Part shown: one piece after another, positions 24,740 to 32,749 of the stretch
How the letters are laid out: every line of letters begins with the position of its first letter
Position numbering within the stretch: the stretch's first letter is position 1
NCBI GenBank assembly: GCA_017448145.1
Contig: JAFSMA010000002.1
Location: 1 to 45,576 of the forward strand
Origin: Oscillospiraceae bacterium
GTDB lineage: Bacteria > Bacillota > Clostridia > Oscillospirales > Oscillospiraceae
DNA: 45,576 nt
Direction of reading: 5' to 3'
The notes under the pieces: model-generated
Seen by the model: the letters and a program-made list of their open reading frames with translations, nothing else
Told to the model about the DNA's origin: nothing
The model's database searches: none
Made by a program: the position numbers and the translations under genes

Positions 24740-25380
24740 GCCGCCTTGTCCCGTTACCGGGGCGCGGGCCGCCGAGCGCCAGTGACGGCCCGCGAGGAAC
24801 GAGCGGCTGCCGGAGCCAGTGCCCTTGGGGTATCGTCGGCCCCTACGATGAGAATTGCCGCCGTGTGCCATTCATCCGGCCATGGCGGTATTTGCCACCT
24901 GGGTTCGGGCGATTCGTGAATCGCCCCTACGATGTAACCATAACGGCATCGCTTTCCTCCGTAGGGGCGCTTCATGAAGCGCCCGTTTGCAGGTTGGCGG
25001 TTATATAAAAGGTATCGTTGATTCCCGGTGGTGGTCGATGCCGTTCACCATCTATCCGCCCTTGGTGAGAATCGTCACCTGGGTACGGGCCGCCAGGGGC
25101 CAGTGACGGCCCGCGAGGAACGAGCGGCTGCCGGAGCCAGTGCCCTTGGGGTAGGCGTCGGCCCCTACGGTGGGGGCGTTACCGCCGGGGCGTTCCACCG
25201 GGTGGGGGCGATTGGCGGGACACATAGGTCCCGCCCTACGGGGAGTTGTCGATGCCGAGGCGGCATTCAACCGGCCTTGGCGGTTTCCGTTACCCGGGCA
25301 CGGGCCGCCGGGGGCGTCGGCCCCTACGGTGGGGGCGTTACCCGAGCACGGGCCGCCGAGTCGTCGGCCCCTACGGTGGG
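24740..25380. repeat. Intergenic cluster of CCCTACG hairpins and an 85-bp duplicate
   Basis: The 826-base gap between the surface protein and truA holds no supportable gene. A 50-base stretch at 24781-24830 is repeated exactly at 25102-25151 within ~85-bp similar blocks (24763-24848, 25087-25170). CCCTACG-tailed hairpins lie at 24840, 24907-24931, 24959-24984 (inverted, CCGTAGGGGC first), 25154-25170, 25215-25241, 25301-25329 and 25349-25376. Confidence 0.75.
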
Positions 25381-25491
25381 GCGATGCCGCGGCGGAAAGC
25401 CTCCCGCGGCAGCCATTCGTTTTATTGTATCACAATTATCCGCTATGCTCAAATCTTTTTTGCTACTATTTGTATTTTTTTCGCGTGCCGC

Positions 25492-26229
25492 TCAATAGTC
25501 CACTTTCATCAGGCACAGACCCTCCGGCGGGGCGGTGGGCCCGGCCTGGGCCCGGTCACGGGCGGCCAGAATTTCCGCCACATGCTCCGGCTCCCAGCGG
25601 CCCCGGCCCACCTCCAGCAGCGTGCCTACCATGATGCGCACCATGTTCTGCAAAAAGCCCTTGCCGTGGAAGGTGAAAAGAATCCTGTCCCGGCGCTGCT
25701 CGATGTCGATGGTGTCCACGGTGCGGACGGTGGACTTTTTCATCCTGGGATTGCCGCAGAAGGAGGCGAAATCGTGCTCTCCGATGAGACAGGCGGCGGC
25801 CCGGCGCATCCGCGTCACGTCCGGCACGTAGTCCAGCACGGTGACGTAGCGCCGGTCGAACACCGGCTTCACCGGGCCCACAAAGCAGGTGTAGCGGTAG
25901 GTTTTGCCCAGGGCGTTATACCGGGCGTGGAACCGCGCCGACGCTTCACGCACCTCCCGGACGGCGATGGCGTCGGGCAGGTAGCGGTTGCAGTAGTCAC
26001 GGATGGCGTCCTCGGCAAGGTCGGTATCCAGCAGGGCGCTGGCCACCATGGCCCGGGCGTGAACACCGGCGTCGGTGCGCCCGGCGCCGAAAACCTCCAC
26101 GCTTTTGCCCGTCAGCTCCGACAGCACCGCCTCCAGCTTGCCCTGGATGGTGTCACGGCCGGGCTGGCGCTCCCAGCCGAAGAAGCGGGTGCCGTCGTAG
26201 GCCAGGGTCAGCTTGAAATTTCTCTCCAT
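25492..26229 (-). CDS. truA: tRNA pseudouridine synthase A
   Basis: Modifies U38-U40 in the anticodon arm of tRNAs. 245 residues from the ATG at 26229 (MERNFKLTLAYDGT, the usual TruA start); ATG 26238 in the same frame is an alternative. The catalytic Asp53 lies in GAGRTDAGVHA, and the family signatures RYTCF and DFASFCG follow. It starts one base after the stop of the GNAT-like gene, so the two form an operon. Length is standard. Confidence 0.95.
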   Translation of the reverse strand: MERNFKLTLAYDGTRFFGWERQPGRDTIQGKLEAVLSELTGKSVEVFGAGRTDAGVHARAMVASALLDTDLAEDAIRDYCNRYLPDAIAVREVREASARFHARYNALGKTYRYTCFVGPVKPVFDRRYVTVLDYVPDVTRMRRAAACLIGEHDFASFCGNPRMKKSTVRTVDTIDIEQRRDRILFTFHGKGFLQNMVRIMVGTLLEVGRGRWEPEHVAEILAARDRAQAGPTAPPEGLCLMKVDY

Positions 26230-26230
26230 A

Positions 26231-27361
26231 TCAGCCATCCAATCTTTTGATGAAGCAGCGGCGGCGCTTGTGCTGCTCGATGGGGAAATTCTCCCACTGG
26301 GTCTGCACCTTGTCGTTGGTCTCCAGCATGGGGCCGGTCTCGGCCAGGGTCAGGCCCATGGAAATGCTGCCCTGGAGGAGCTGATTGATGACCACGCCGT
26401 TGACGCCCCGGGCCTGGTAGTCGGGCCGGACGGCGATGAGCAGCAAATCGGCGGTGTCGTTCTTGCGGAAGGCGTGGAGCAGGTCAATCCAGCCCAGGGG
26501 GAAGATTTTGCCGTCGTGCTTTTTCAGGGCCTTGGCGATGCTGGGGGCCGCCAGGCCGAAGGCCACCAGTTCCTCCTGCTCGTTGAGCACGAAGCAGGTG
26601 AGCTTGGGGTTGATCAGCGGGGCGAACTTGCCGGCGTAGCGCCGCACCTGCTCCTCCGACAGCGGCACCGTGCCGTACAGCGGGGCGTAGCACACGTTCA
26701 AAAGGTCAAAGACCTTGTTCAGAATTTTGGGGTAATCCCGGCGGGAGCGGGCGGTGAACAGATGGAGATGGTAGTGCCGCAGCACGAAATTGCTGATTTT
26801 GGCCCACCGCTCCGGGATGGGGCCGCTCTGGGGGATGTGGATCAGGTTTTCCACCCAGTCCACGTCCTTTTCGTAGCCCAGGCGGGCCAGGTGCTGCTGA
26901 TAATAGGGGTGATTATAATAGGTGAACCAACAGCTCACCCGGTCGAAGCCCTCCACCAGCAGGCCCTCCCGATCCAGGTCGGTGAAGCCCAGGGGGCCGT
27001 GCACCTCGTCGCAGCCCAGCGCCCGGGCCCAGTCCTCCACCGCGGCGAAGAGGGCGGCGGACACCTCGTTGTCGTCGATGAAATCCACCTGGGTGAACCG
27101 CAGGCGGCGGGTGTGCCACTTCTCGTTGGCCTTGCGGCTCAAAATGGCGCCGATGCGGCCCACGGTGGCGCCGCCGCGCTGCGCCAGCCAGCATCGGGCC
27201 TGGCAGTAGGCAAAGGCGGGGTTTTTGCGCTCGTCCCAGTCCTCCATATCGTCCTCGTAGGTGCCGGGGATATACTGGGGCACGTCGCGGTACATCTTTG
27301 TGGGGAAGGTGACAAATTCCCGGCGCTGGGCCGGGGTTTTTACCTCGATAATCTCAACCAT
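26231..27361 (-). CDS. GNAT-like N-acetyltransferase family protein
   Basis: 376 residues of the large, two-part GNAT-like family common in Firmicutes. The N-terminal half contains FVTFPTKMYRDVPQYIPG and VGRIGAILS..AN; the C-terminal half has LLIAVRPDYQARGVNGVVINQLLQ, which resembles the acetyl-CoA-binding R/Q-x-x-G-x-G/A loop. Substrate unknown. The start at 27361 has AAGGAGG seven bases upstream. It is the first gene of the truA operon and shares a divergent promoter region with the gene at 27499. Confidence 0.8.
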   Translation of the reverse strand: MVEIIEVKTPAQRREFVTFPTKMYRDVPQYIPGTYEDDMEDWDERKNPAFAYCQARCWLAQRGGATVGRIGAILSRKANEKWHTRRLRFTQVDFIDDNEVSAALFAAVEDWARALGCDEVHGPLGFTDLDREGLLVEGFDRVSCWFTYYNHPYYQQHLARLGYEKDVDWVENLIHIPQSGPIPERWAKISNFVLRHYHLHLFTARSRRDYPKILNKVFDLLNVCYAPLYGTVPLSEEQVRRYAGKFAPLINPKLTCFVLNEQEELVAFGLAAPSIAKALKKHDGKIFPLGWIDLLHAFRKNDTADLLLIAVRPDYQARGVNGVVINQLLQGSISMGLTLAETGPMLETNDKVQTQWENFPIEQHKRRRCFIKRLDG

Positions 27362-27394
27362 CATGGGGCCTCCTTTTCTGACAAACACGGAAAC

Positions 27395-27423
27395 AGTGTA
27401 GCGCATGGCGGGGGAAAAAGCAA
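27395..27423 (-). promoter_or_regulatory. Promoter of the GNAT-truA operon
   Basis: Minus strand TTGCTT, 17 bases, TACACT. Confidence 0.55.
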
Positions 27424-27433
27424 GGGTGAAGGA

Positions 27434-27462
27434 TTGCGCCGCCGCGAATTATATGGTATACT
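27434..27462 (+). promoter_or_regulatory. Promoter of the PPTase-like gene and ROK kinase
   Basis: TTGCGC (27434-27439), 17 bases, TATACT (27457-27462); back-to-back with the truA operon promoter. Confidence 0.6.
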
Positions 27463-27498
27463 GCTTTATCATGATTTTTTCTCCAAGGAGGACACAGC

Positions 27499-28050
27499 AT
27501 GGAGCTCTTTTGGTATGATATTCGCACCATGTCCCAGGCGGAGTACGACAGCGCCGTGGCGGGCATGACAAATGAGCGGCGGCAGCAGCTTTCCGACGCC
27601 GCCACCGAAGACGACCGCCGCCGCATGGCAGGATGCGAGCTGCTGGTGCGGCAGCAGCTGGGGGCAGACGCCGCCGTCACCTTTGACGCCCTGGGCCGCA
27701 TCACCACCGGCCAGGAGGGCCGCTATATCAGCGCCGCCGCCAGCGGCGCCTGGGCGGTGTGCGCCGTGGGCGACAGGCCCATGGAGACGGTGGTGGAGGT
27801 CATCCGGGGGGCACAGGAGAAGTTTATCGCCCGGTCCCTCACGGAGGCGGAGGCCCACTACGTCCGCTACGGCGACGACGGGTGCTTTGCCCGGTTCTGG
27901 GAGTGCTGGACGGCCAAGGAGGCCCTCTTTAAGCTGACGGGCAAGGGGCCGCTGCTGGCCCTCAGCGCCTTCGCGCTGCCCTCTGATGTGGCGCTCCATC
28001 ACGTAAAAGACCACGGCTGCACTGTGGTGACGGCCATGCGCCTTGGATAA
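27499..28050 (+). CDS. 4'-phosphopantetheinyl transferase-like protein with altered motifs
   Basis: 183 residues, of the small Sfp-type superfamily by its C-terminal FWECWTAKEALFKLTGKG (Lys140, Glu141, Lys145). Active members attach phosphopantetheine to carrier proteins. Two normally conserved places differ: the usual SHS(G) is AASG (His replaced by Ala81), and the G-(I/V)-D-(I/V)-E magnesium motif reads ETVVE (Asp replaced by Val98, Glu100 kept). It may therefore be inactive or have shifted its chemistry. AAGGAGG precedes ATG 27499; the ROK kinase follows 14 bases later. Confidence 0.75.
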   Translation: MELFWYDIRTMSQAEYDSAVAGMTNERRQQLSDAATEDDRRRMAGCELLVRQQLGADAAVTFDALGRITTGQEGRYISAAASGAWAVCAVGDRPMETVVEVIRGAQEKFIARSLTEAEAHYVRYGDDGCFARFWECWTAKEALFKLTGKGPLLALSAFALPSDVALHHVKDHGCTVVTAMRLG

Positions 28051-28064
28051 GGAGAAGAGAGAAG

Positions 28065-28991
28065 ATGTATCGTATCGGTATCGACCTGGGCGGCACCAAC
28101 ATCGCCGCCGGAATCATTGACGACAACTTTCAGCTGCTCTCCCAGGCCAGCCTGCCCACCGGGGCTTTCCGGCCCTGGCAGGAGATGGTGAACGATCTGG
28201 GCGACGCGGTGGACATGGCCCTGCAAAAGGCGGGGCTGACGGCGGCGGAGTGCGCCTCCATCGGCATCGGCTCCCCCGGCACCTGCGACTCCGAGCGGGG
28301 CGTGGTGGCCCGGGCCTACAACCTGGGCTGGTTTGAGGTGCCGGTGTGCGAGACGCTGCACGATCGGTTCGGCATCCCGGTGCGCCTGAGCAACGACGCC
28401 AACTGCGCCGCCCTGGCGGAGGTGGTGGCAGGCGCGGCCAAGGGAATGCAGAACGTGGTGATGGTCACGCTGGGCACCGGCGTGGGCGGCGGCATCATCA
28501 TCGACGGCAAAATCTACGCAGGGATGCGCTCCGCCGGGGCGGAGCTGGGCCACACGGTGCTGGTGATGGACGGCGAGCCCTGCTCCTGCGGCCGCAACGG
28601 CTGCTGGGAGGCCTACGCCTCCATGACGGCCCTCATCCGCCAGGCCACCCGGGCGGCGGAGGCACACCCCGACTCCCTGCTGGCACGGCAGGACACGCTG
28701 GACGGCGTGTCCATCTTCCGGTGCATCGACGCCGGGGACGAAACGGCCAAGGCCGTGGTGGATCGCTGGTGCGAATACGTGGCGGCGGGGCTCACCGACC
28801 TGGTGAACGCCCTGGCCCCGGAGATGATCCTCCTGGGCGGCGGCGTGTGCCGCCAGGGGGAGCGGATCCTGGCCCCCATGCGCCAGTACGTGGCCGACCA
28901 CTGCTTCGGCCAGCGCCAGGGCGCCATCCCGGTGATCGCCGCGGCGGCCCTGGGCAACGAGGCGGGCATCATCGGCGCGGCGGCGCTGTAA
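28065..28991 (+). CDS. ROK-family sugar kinase (glucokinase-like)
   Basis: 308 residues. ATP-binding DLGGTN at 7-12, and the ROK zinc motif CSCGRNGCWEAYAS near 175-188. The length and the sequence GTGVGGGIIIDGKIYAGMRSAGAELGH fit a glucokinase (GlcK), but ROK members also act on other hexoses, so the substrate is not certain. AAGGAGAAGAGAG lies before ATG 28065. Transcribed with the upstream PPTase-like gene. A strong terminator follows at 29049. Confidence 0.9.
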   Translation: MYRIGIDLGGTNIAAGIIDDNFQLLSQASLPTGAFRPWQEMVNDLGDAVDMALQKAGLTAAECASIGIGSPGTCDSERGVVARAYNLGWFEVPVCETLHDRFGIPVRLSNDANCAALAEVVAGAAKGMQNVVMVTLGTGVGGGIIIDGKIYAGMRSAGAELGHTVLVMDGEPCSCGRNGCWEAYASMTALIRQATRAAEAHPDSLLARQDTLDGVSIFRCIDAGDETAKAVVDRWCEYVAAGLTDLVNALAPEMILLGGGVCRQGERILAPMRQYVADHCFGQRQGAIPVIAAAALGNEAGIIGAAAL

Positions 28992-29048
28992 AATCGGCTG
29001 CAAACGGCTGCGCCGGGAAGCGGCAGGCCGCGGCTATCTGTTGCATAG

Positions 29049-29096
29049 TAAAAATTGGGAACTACCGCTGTCGAGCCGGTAGTTCCCAATTTTTTA
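29049..29096 (+). terminator. Terminator after the ROK kinase
   Basis: AATTGGGAACTACCG and CGGTAGTTCCCAATT arms followed by a T-run. Confidence 0.85.
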
Positions 29097-29149
29097 TGAT
29101 TGTGCTTGCCGCCGGGTGAAGCGGTCTGCGATACAATAAATCCTTGCAC

Positions 29150-29426
29150 AGCCTTCCCCCTGGGGGGGAGGTACCCCAGTGCGCACACTGGGGGGAATGA
29201 GGGGGCGATTTTGCGGAAAGTTTCCGATAGACGCCCCCTCATCCGTCACGGCCTTTGGCCGTGCCACCTCTTGCCCACGTTGCGGCATCCGGCTCCCAGG
29301 CCCGTTGGGCCATGGCAACCGGGCCGCTGCCTTGCTGTGCCCTCGCTTTATCCGCCGCCGGCGGTGCTTCGGGCACAGCCCCCCAAGGGGAAGGCGGGCG
29401 CGCCGGGGTCGTCGCGCCCTACGGAG
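29150..29426. repeat. Composite intergenic repeat
   Basis: Contains a CTTCCCCCTGGGGGGGAGG dyad (29153-29171), a CCCCAGTGCGCACACTGGGG dyad (about 29174-29193), CCCCCTCATCCGTCACGGCC with a GGCC-TTT-GGCC hairpin (29240-29264), CCCCCCAAGGGGAAGGC (29380-29400) and a CCCTACGG-tailed hairpin (29396-29424). It looks like the 'CCCTCATCCGTCACGGCCTT' intergenic repeat I associate with Oscillospiraceae genomes, here interrupted. No gene is supported in 29097-29431. Confidence 0.55.
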
Positions 29427-29431
29427 GGATG

Positions 29432-29827
29432 TCATTCCGCCCCGGTTTCGCTTTGGTTGTGGGCGCTCTCGCCCTTTGCGATGGCCTCCCGCTCGCGGCA
29501 CAGCTCGGCGTGGAGCTGCTGCATCGTCCAGGCGGCGTTGGTGGGGGTCATCACCGCTTTCAGGGCGATGGGCACATGGCGGCGGCGCAGCTCGGTGAGC
29601 AGCAGGTTCATGGCCCCGGCCCCCACGCCGCACAGCACCAGCAATTCTTCCGCAAAGGGGGCGCCCGTCGCCGCCTCCGCCGCAGCGCCATTGACCAGCG
29701 CCTCCACCGTCAGGCCCTGGCGCTCCGGGGGCACCGGCGTCAGTTTCAGCCCCAGGCGCACCGATAAAAGGCGCAGCACGCCCATTTTCTCCGCCGGAAT
29801 ATTACACAGCAGCAGTGTCGGTTTCAC
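29432..29827 (-). CDS. DUF3783 family protein
   Basis: 131 residues from GTG 29827 (KPTLLLCNIPAEKMGVLRLLSVRLGL), with the central segment EELLVLCGVGAGAMNLLLTELRRRHVPIALKAVMTPTNAAW typical of DUF3783. Function unknown. GTG is preferred because the only ATGs upstream (29857, 29854) overlap a likely -10 element (TATGAT on the minus strand); AAAGGGGC sits about 11 bases from the GTG. It stands alone between repeats and a divergent operon. Confidence 0.8.
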   Translation of the reverse strand: MKPTLLLCNIPAEKMGVLRLLSVRLGLKLTPVPPERQGLTVEALVNGAAAEAATGAPFAEELLVLCGVGAGAMNLLLTELRRRHVPIALKAVMTPTNAAWTMQQLHAELCREREAIAKGESAHNQSETGAE

Positions 29828-29961
29828 GATATTCCACGCCCCTTTCGGTGCCATCATACCACCCCCGCCGGGGGCGGCGCAAGTTTTTCTTCCCTTTGGC
29901 TTCTTTTTTTGCTATAATAAATTGATTTTATATGTCAAACCATGGAAAAAGGAGATTCCCC

Positions 29962-30852
29962 ATGAAACGATGGATTTCGCTATTACTCTGCCTGCTGCTG
30001 GTGACGGCGGCGGGCTGCGGCAAAGAGGCGGAGGAAACCACCGAGGCCGCCGCGCCCATACTGTCCCAGGAGCTGACGGCGCTGACCTACCAAAACGGCA
30101 CCAACGCCCTGCGGCTGCGGCTGGCAGAGGGCCAGTGGCAGTGGGCCGACGACCCCACCTTCCCCCTGGATCAGGAGCAGGCCGGGGCCATCGTGGCCCA
30201 GCTGGCCGAGCTGGCAGAGCTGGCCCCGGTGGAGGTGAGCCAGGAGCTGTCCGCCTACGGGCTGGACAAGGAGACCCATTCCCTGGCGCTGGAATACGGC
30301 GACGAGGTCAGCACCATCTACTTCGGCGTCAAGGGCGAGGGGGACACCCGCTATGCCCTGGCGGACGGGGAGGTGTTCCTGGTGCCGGAGGCGCTGATCA
30401 CCGCCCTGGGCGTGAATATCTATGACATGGCGGTGCTGCCCGCCCTGCCCACAGTGACGGCGGAGAGCGTCATGTCCGTCACCCTGATCTGGGGCGAGGG
30501 CAACCGCGTCCATTACATCTGGGACGGCCAGCAGTGGAACACCGGCAGCCAGACCGGCGCCGCCGATTTAAGCGGCGTGATGGACGTGATGGGCCGGTGG
30601 ACGCTGGCGTACTGCATGGACTACCGCCCCTCCCCGGGCGCTGCCGCCATCTGCGGCCTGGAGGACCCGGAGCTGACGCTGCTGGTGCGGTATAAGAACA
30701 CGGTGGGCACCACGGTGGACTACACGGTGACGGTGGGCAGCCCCACCCTGGACGGCGAGGGCCACTACGTCACCGCCGGGGAGGACACGTCCATCTACGC
30801 CATGGATAACGACTTGATTCAGCCGCTGCTGGACGCCATTCCGGCGGTGTAA
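29962..30852 (+). CDS. DUF4340 domain lipoprotein
   Basis: 296 residues. A signal peptide with a lipobox-like LLLVTAAGC (Cys19) indicates a membrane-attached lipoprotein, though Ala instead of Leu/Val at -3 is less usual. The body matches DUF4340: repeated 'LxLxY..E.STIYFG' strands and a LPALPTVTAESV segment. Role unknown; DUF4340 proteins are often next to ABC exporters, but here it heads a two-component operon with response regulator and sensor kinase, so it may provide an input to them (inference). AAAGGAG precedes ATG 29962; TATAAT at 29913-29918. Confidence 0.85.
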   Translation: MKRWISLLLCLLLVTAAGCGKEAEETTEAAAPILSQELTALTYQNGTNALRLRLAEGQWQWADDPTFPLDQEQAGAIVAQLAELAELAPVEVSQELSAYGLDKETHSLALEYGDEVSTIYFGVKGEGDTRYALADGEVFLVPEALITALGVNIYDMAVLPALPTVTAESVMSVTLIWGEGNRVHYIWDGQQWNTGSQTGAADLSGVMDVMGRWTLAYCMDYRPSPGAAAICGLEDPELTLLVRYKNTVGTTVDYTVTVGSPTLDGEGHYVTAGEDTSIYAMDNDLIQPLLDAIPAV

Positions 30853-30862
30853 GGGGGCCAAA

Positions 30863-31543
30863 ATGCGGCTTTTGATTGTGGAGGACGAGAAGCGTCTGGC
30901 GGCCACGCTGCGGGATTTACTGTATCGCCAGGGCTACGAGGTGGACATGTGCCACGACGGCCTCACCGGGCTGGACAACGCCCGGTCGGGCATCTACGAT
31001 TTGATTCTGCTGGACGCCATGATGCCGGGGATGGACGGCTTTACCCTGCTGCGGGAGCTGCGCCGGGGCGGCGACGCCACGCCGGTGCTGATGCTGACGG
31101 CGAGAGGCGAACTGGAGGACCGGGTGCAGGGGCTGGACTGCGGGGCGGACTACTACCTGACCAAGCCCTACGAGAGCAGCGAGCTGCTGGCCTGCGTGCG
31201 CTCCCTGCTGCGGCGCAAGGAGGGGGACACCCGCACCGACGGGGCCGTCACCTTTGGTGATTTGAAGCTGGAGAGCGCCACGTTCCAATTAAGCTGCGGC
31301 GAAAAGGGCGTGCGGCTCAGCCGCCGGGAATACGATTTGATGGAATTATTGATGCGCAACGGCAAGCAGATCGTGCCTAAGGAGCAGATTATATTGAAAG
31401 TATGGGGTTACGATTCCGACGCCGAGGACAACAATGTGGAAGCCTACATCTCCTTCCTGCGGCGGAAGCTGGGCCACATCCACTCCGCCGTGCGGATCAA
31501 GACCCTGCGGATGGTAGGCTATTGCCTGGAGGCGGACGCATGA
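30863..31543 (+). CDS. OmpR-family response regulator
   Basis: 226 residues: receiver domain (Asp8/Glu7 acidic pocket, phospho-Asp51 in LLDAMMPGMDG, Thr78, Lys100) and a winged-helix DNA-binding domain (about 130-222, VRLSRREYDLMELLM… then the LRRKLG helix). It starts ten bases after the lipoprotein gene and overlaps the kinase gene (ATGA at 31540-31543). Targets are unknown. Confidence 0.95.
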   Translation: MRLLIVEDEKRLAATLRDLLYRQGYEVDMCHDGLTGLDNARSGIYDLILLDAMMPGMDGFTLLRELRRGGDATPVLMLTARGELEDRVQGLDCGADYYLTKPYESSELLACVRSLLRRKEGDTRTDGAVTFGDLKLESATFQLSCGEKGVRLSRREYDLMELLMRNGKQIVPKEQIILKVWGYDSDAEDNNVEAYISFLRRKLGHIHSAVRIKTLRMVGYCLEADA

Positions 31544-32745
31544 TCCGGGCGCTGCGGTGGAAGGTGGTGGCCATGTTCATGGCGCTGATCACCGTGGTGC
31601 TGGCGGTGGTGCTGACGGGGGTGTATTTCTCCTCCCGCCGGGCCGTGGCAGACAATGCCACGCACACCCTGACCCAGGCCCTGGACAGCGGCGGCCACTT
31701 CGGCCCCCAGCGGCCCGGCAGCCAGGGCGGCAACGCCCCCTACTTCGTGGCGGACGTGCGCAGCGACGGCACGGTGGTGGTCAGCGGCAGCGACTACTTC
31801 GACCTGGACGACGAGGAGGAACTGCTGGAAATCATCAACGCCGCCCTGGAAAGGCGGGAGGACGGCGGCGTGCTGGAAGAATACAGCCTGCGGTATCAAA
31901 AGCACGCCGGGGAGCTGGGAACGCTGATCGCCTTTGCCGACAGCAGCCTGGAGACGGAGACCATGCGCTCCATGGCCGTCAACCTGCTGCTGGGCGGCGT
32001 GGCGGCGCTCCTGGCGCTGTTCGTGTGCAGCTATCTGCTCAGCGGCGTCATCACCCGGCCGGTGGCACGGGCGTGGGAAAGCCAGAAGCGGTTTTTATCC
32101 GACGCCAGCCACGAGCTGAAAACGCCGCTGACGGTGATCCTGTCATCGGCGGAATTGTTAAGGGCCAAAGGAAACGACCCGGACGGGTACGTGGACAACA
32201 TCGCCGCCGAGGGGGCCAGAATGAAGTCACTGGTGGACAGCATGCTGACCCTGTCCCGGCTGGAATATCTGCCCACGGCGAAAAAGGAGACGGTGGATCT
32301 CACGGATCTGGCGGAGGAGGCGGTGATGCGCTTCCAGCCGGTGGCCTTTGAGGCGGGGCACGAGCTGAACGACGCCATTGCCGAGGGCGTGGCCCTCACC
32401 GGCGACCGGGAGAAATTGACCCAGGCGGCGGGGGTGCTGCTGGACAACGCCATCAAATACGCCGCCCCCGGCACACCCATCGGCCTTACGTTGGAAAAGG
32501 CGGGCAGCAAGGCGGTTTTCACCGTGGAAAACCAGGGCGAGGCCATCCCGCCGGAAAAGCTGGCCCATCTCTTTGACCGCTTTTACCGGGCGGATGAGTC
32601 CCGCACCGGGGCGGAGGGCTTCGGGCTGGGGCTTTCCATCGCCCAGGCCATTGCCCAGGCCCACCGGGGGCAGCTCCGCTGCGAGAGCGACAACCGCTCC
32701 ACCCGGTTTATCCTCACCTTACCGCTGAACGGAAAGAAGGAGTAA
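31540..32745 (+). CDS. Sensor histidine kinase
   Basis: 401 residues. Transmembrane helix 1 at about 9-30, an extracytoplasmic sensor region (about 31-145), helix 2 at about 146-171, then the dimerisation domain with His191 in DASHELKTPLT, N-box LDNAIKYAAPGTP, G1/F/G2 boxes ending GFGLGLSIAQAIA. The partner is the response regulator whose stop it overlaps. A start at 31540 is fixed by the ATGA overlap; the longer frame reads back into the regulator. Confidence 0.95.
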   Translation: MIRALRWKVVAMFMALITVVLAVVLTGVYFSSRRAVADNATHTLTQALDSGGHFGPQRPGSQGGNAPYFVADVRSDGTVVVSGSDYFDLDDEEELLEIINAALERREDGGVLEEYSLRYQKHAGELGTLIAFADSSLETETMRSMAVNLLLGGVAALLALFVCSYLLSGVITRPVARAWESQKRFLSDASHELKTPLTVILSSAELLRAKGNDPDGYVDNIAAEGARMKSLVDSMLTLSRLEYLPTAKKETVDLTDLAEEAVMRFQPVAFEAGHELNDAIAEGVALTGDREKLTQAAGVLLDNAIKYAAPGTPIGLTLEKAGSKAVFTVENQGEAIPPEKLAHLFDRFYRADESRTGAEGFGLGLSIAQAIAQAHRGQLRCESDNRSTRFILTLPLNGKKE

Positions 32746-32749
32746 CAAG

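Noticed and set aside
24583..25498. Open frames in the gap between the surface protein and truA
   Set aside because: They read through hairpin repeats, have no ribosome site and Arg/Pro/Gly-biased translations.
29100..30425. 441-residue plus-strand frame across the intergenic repeat
   Set aside because: Runs through repeats, antisense to DUF3783 and out of frame with the DUF4340 gene.
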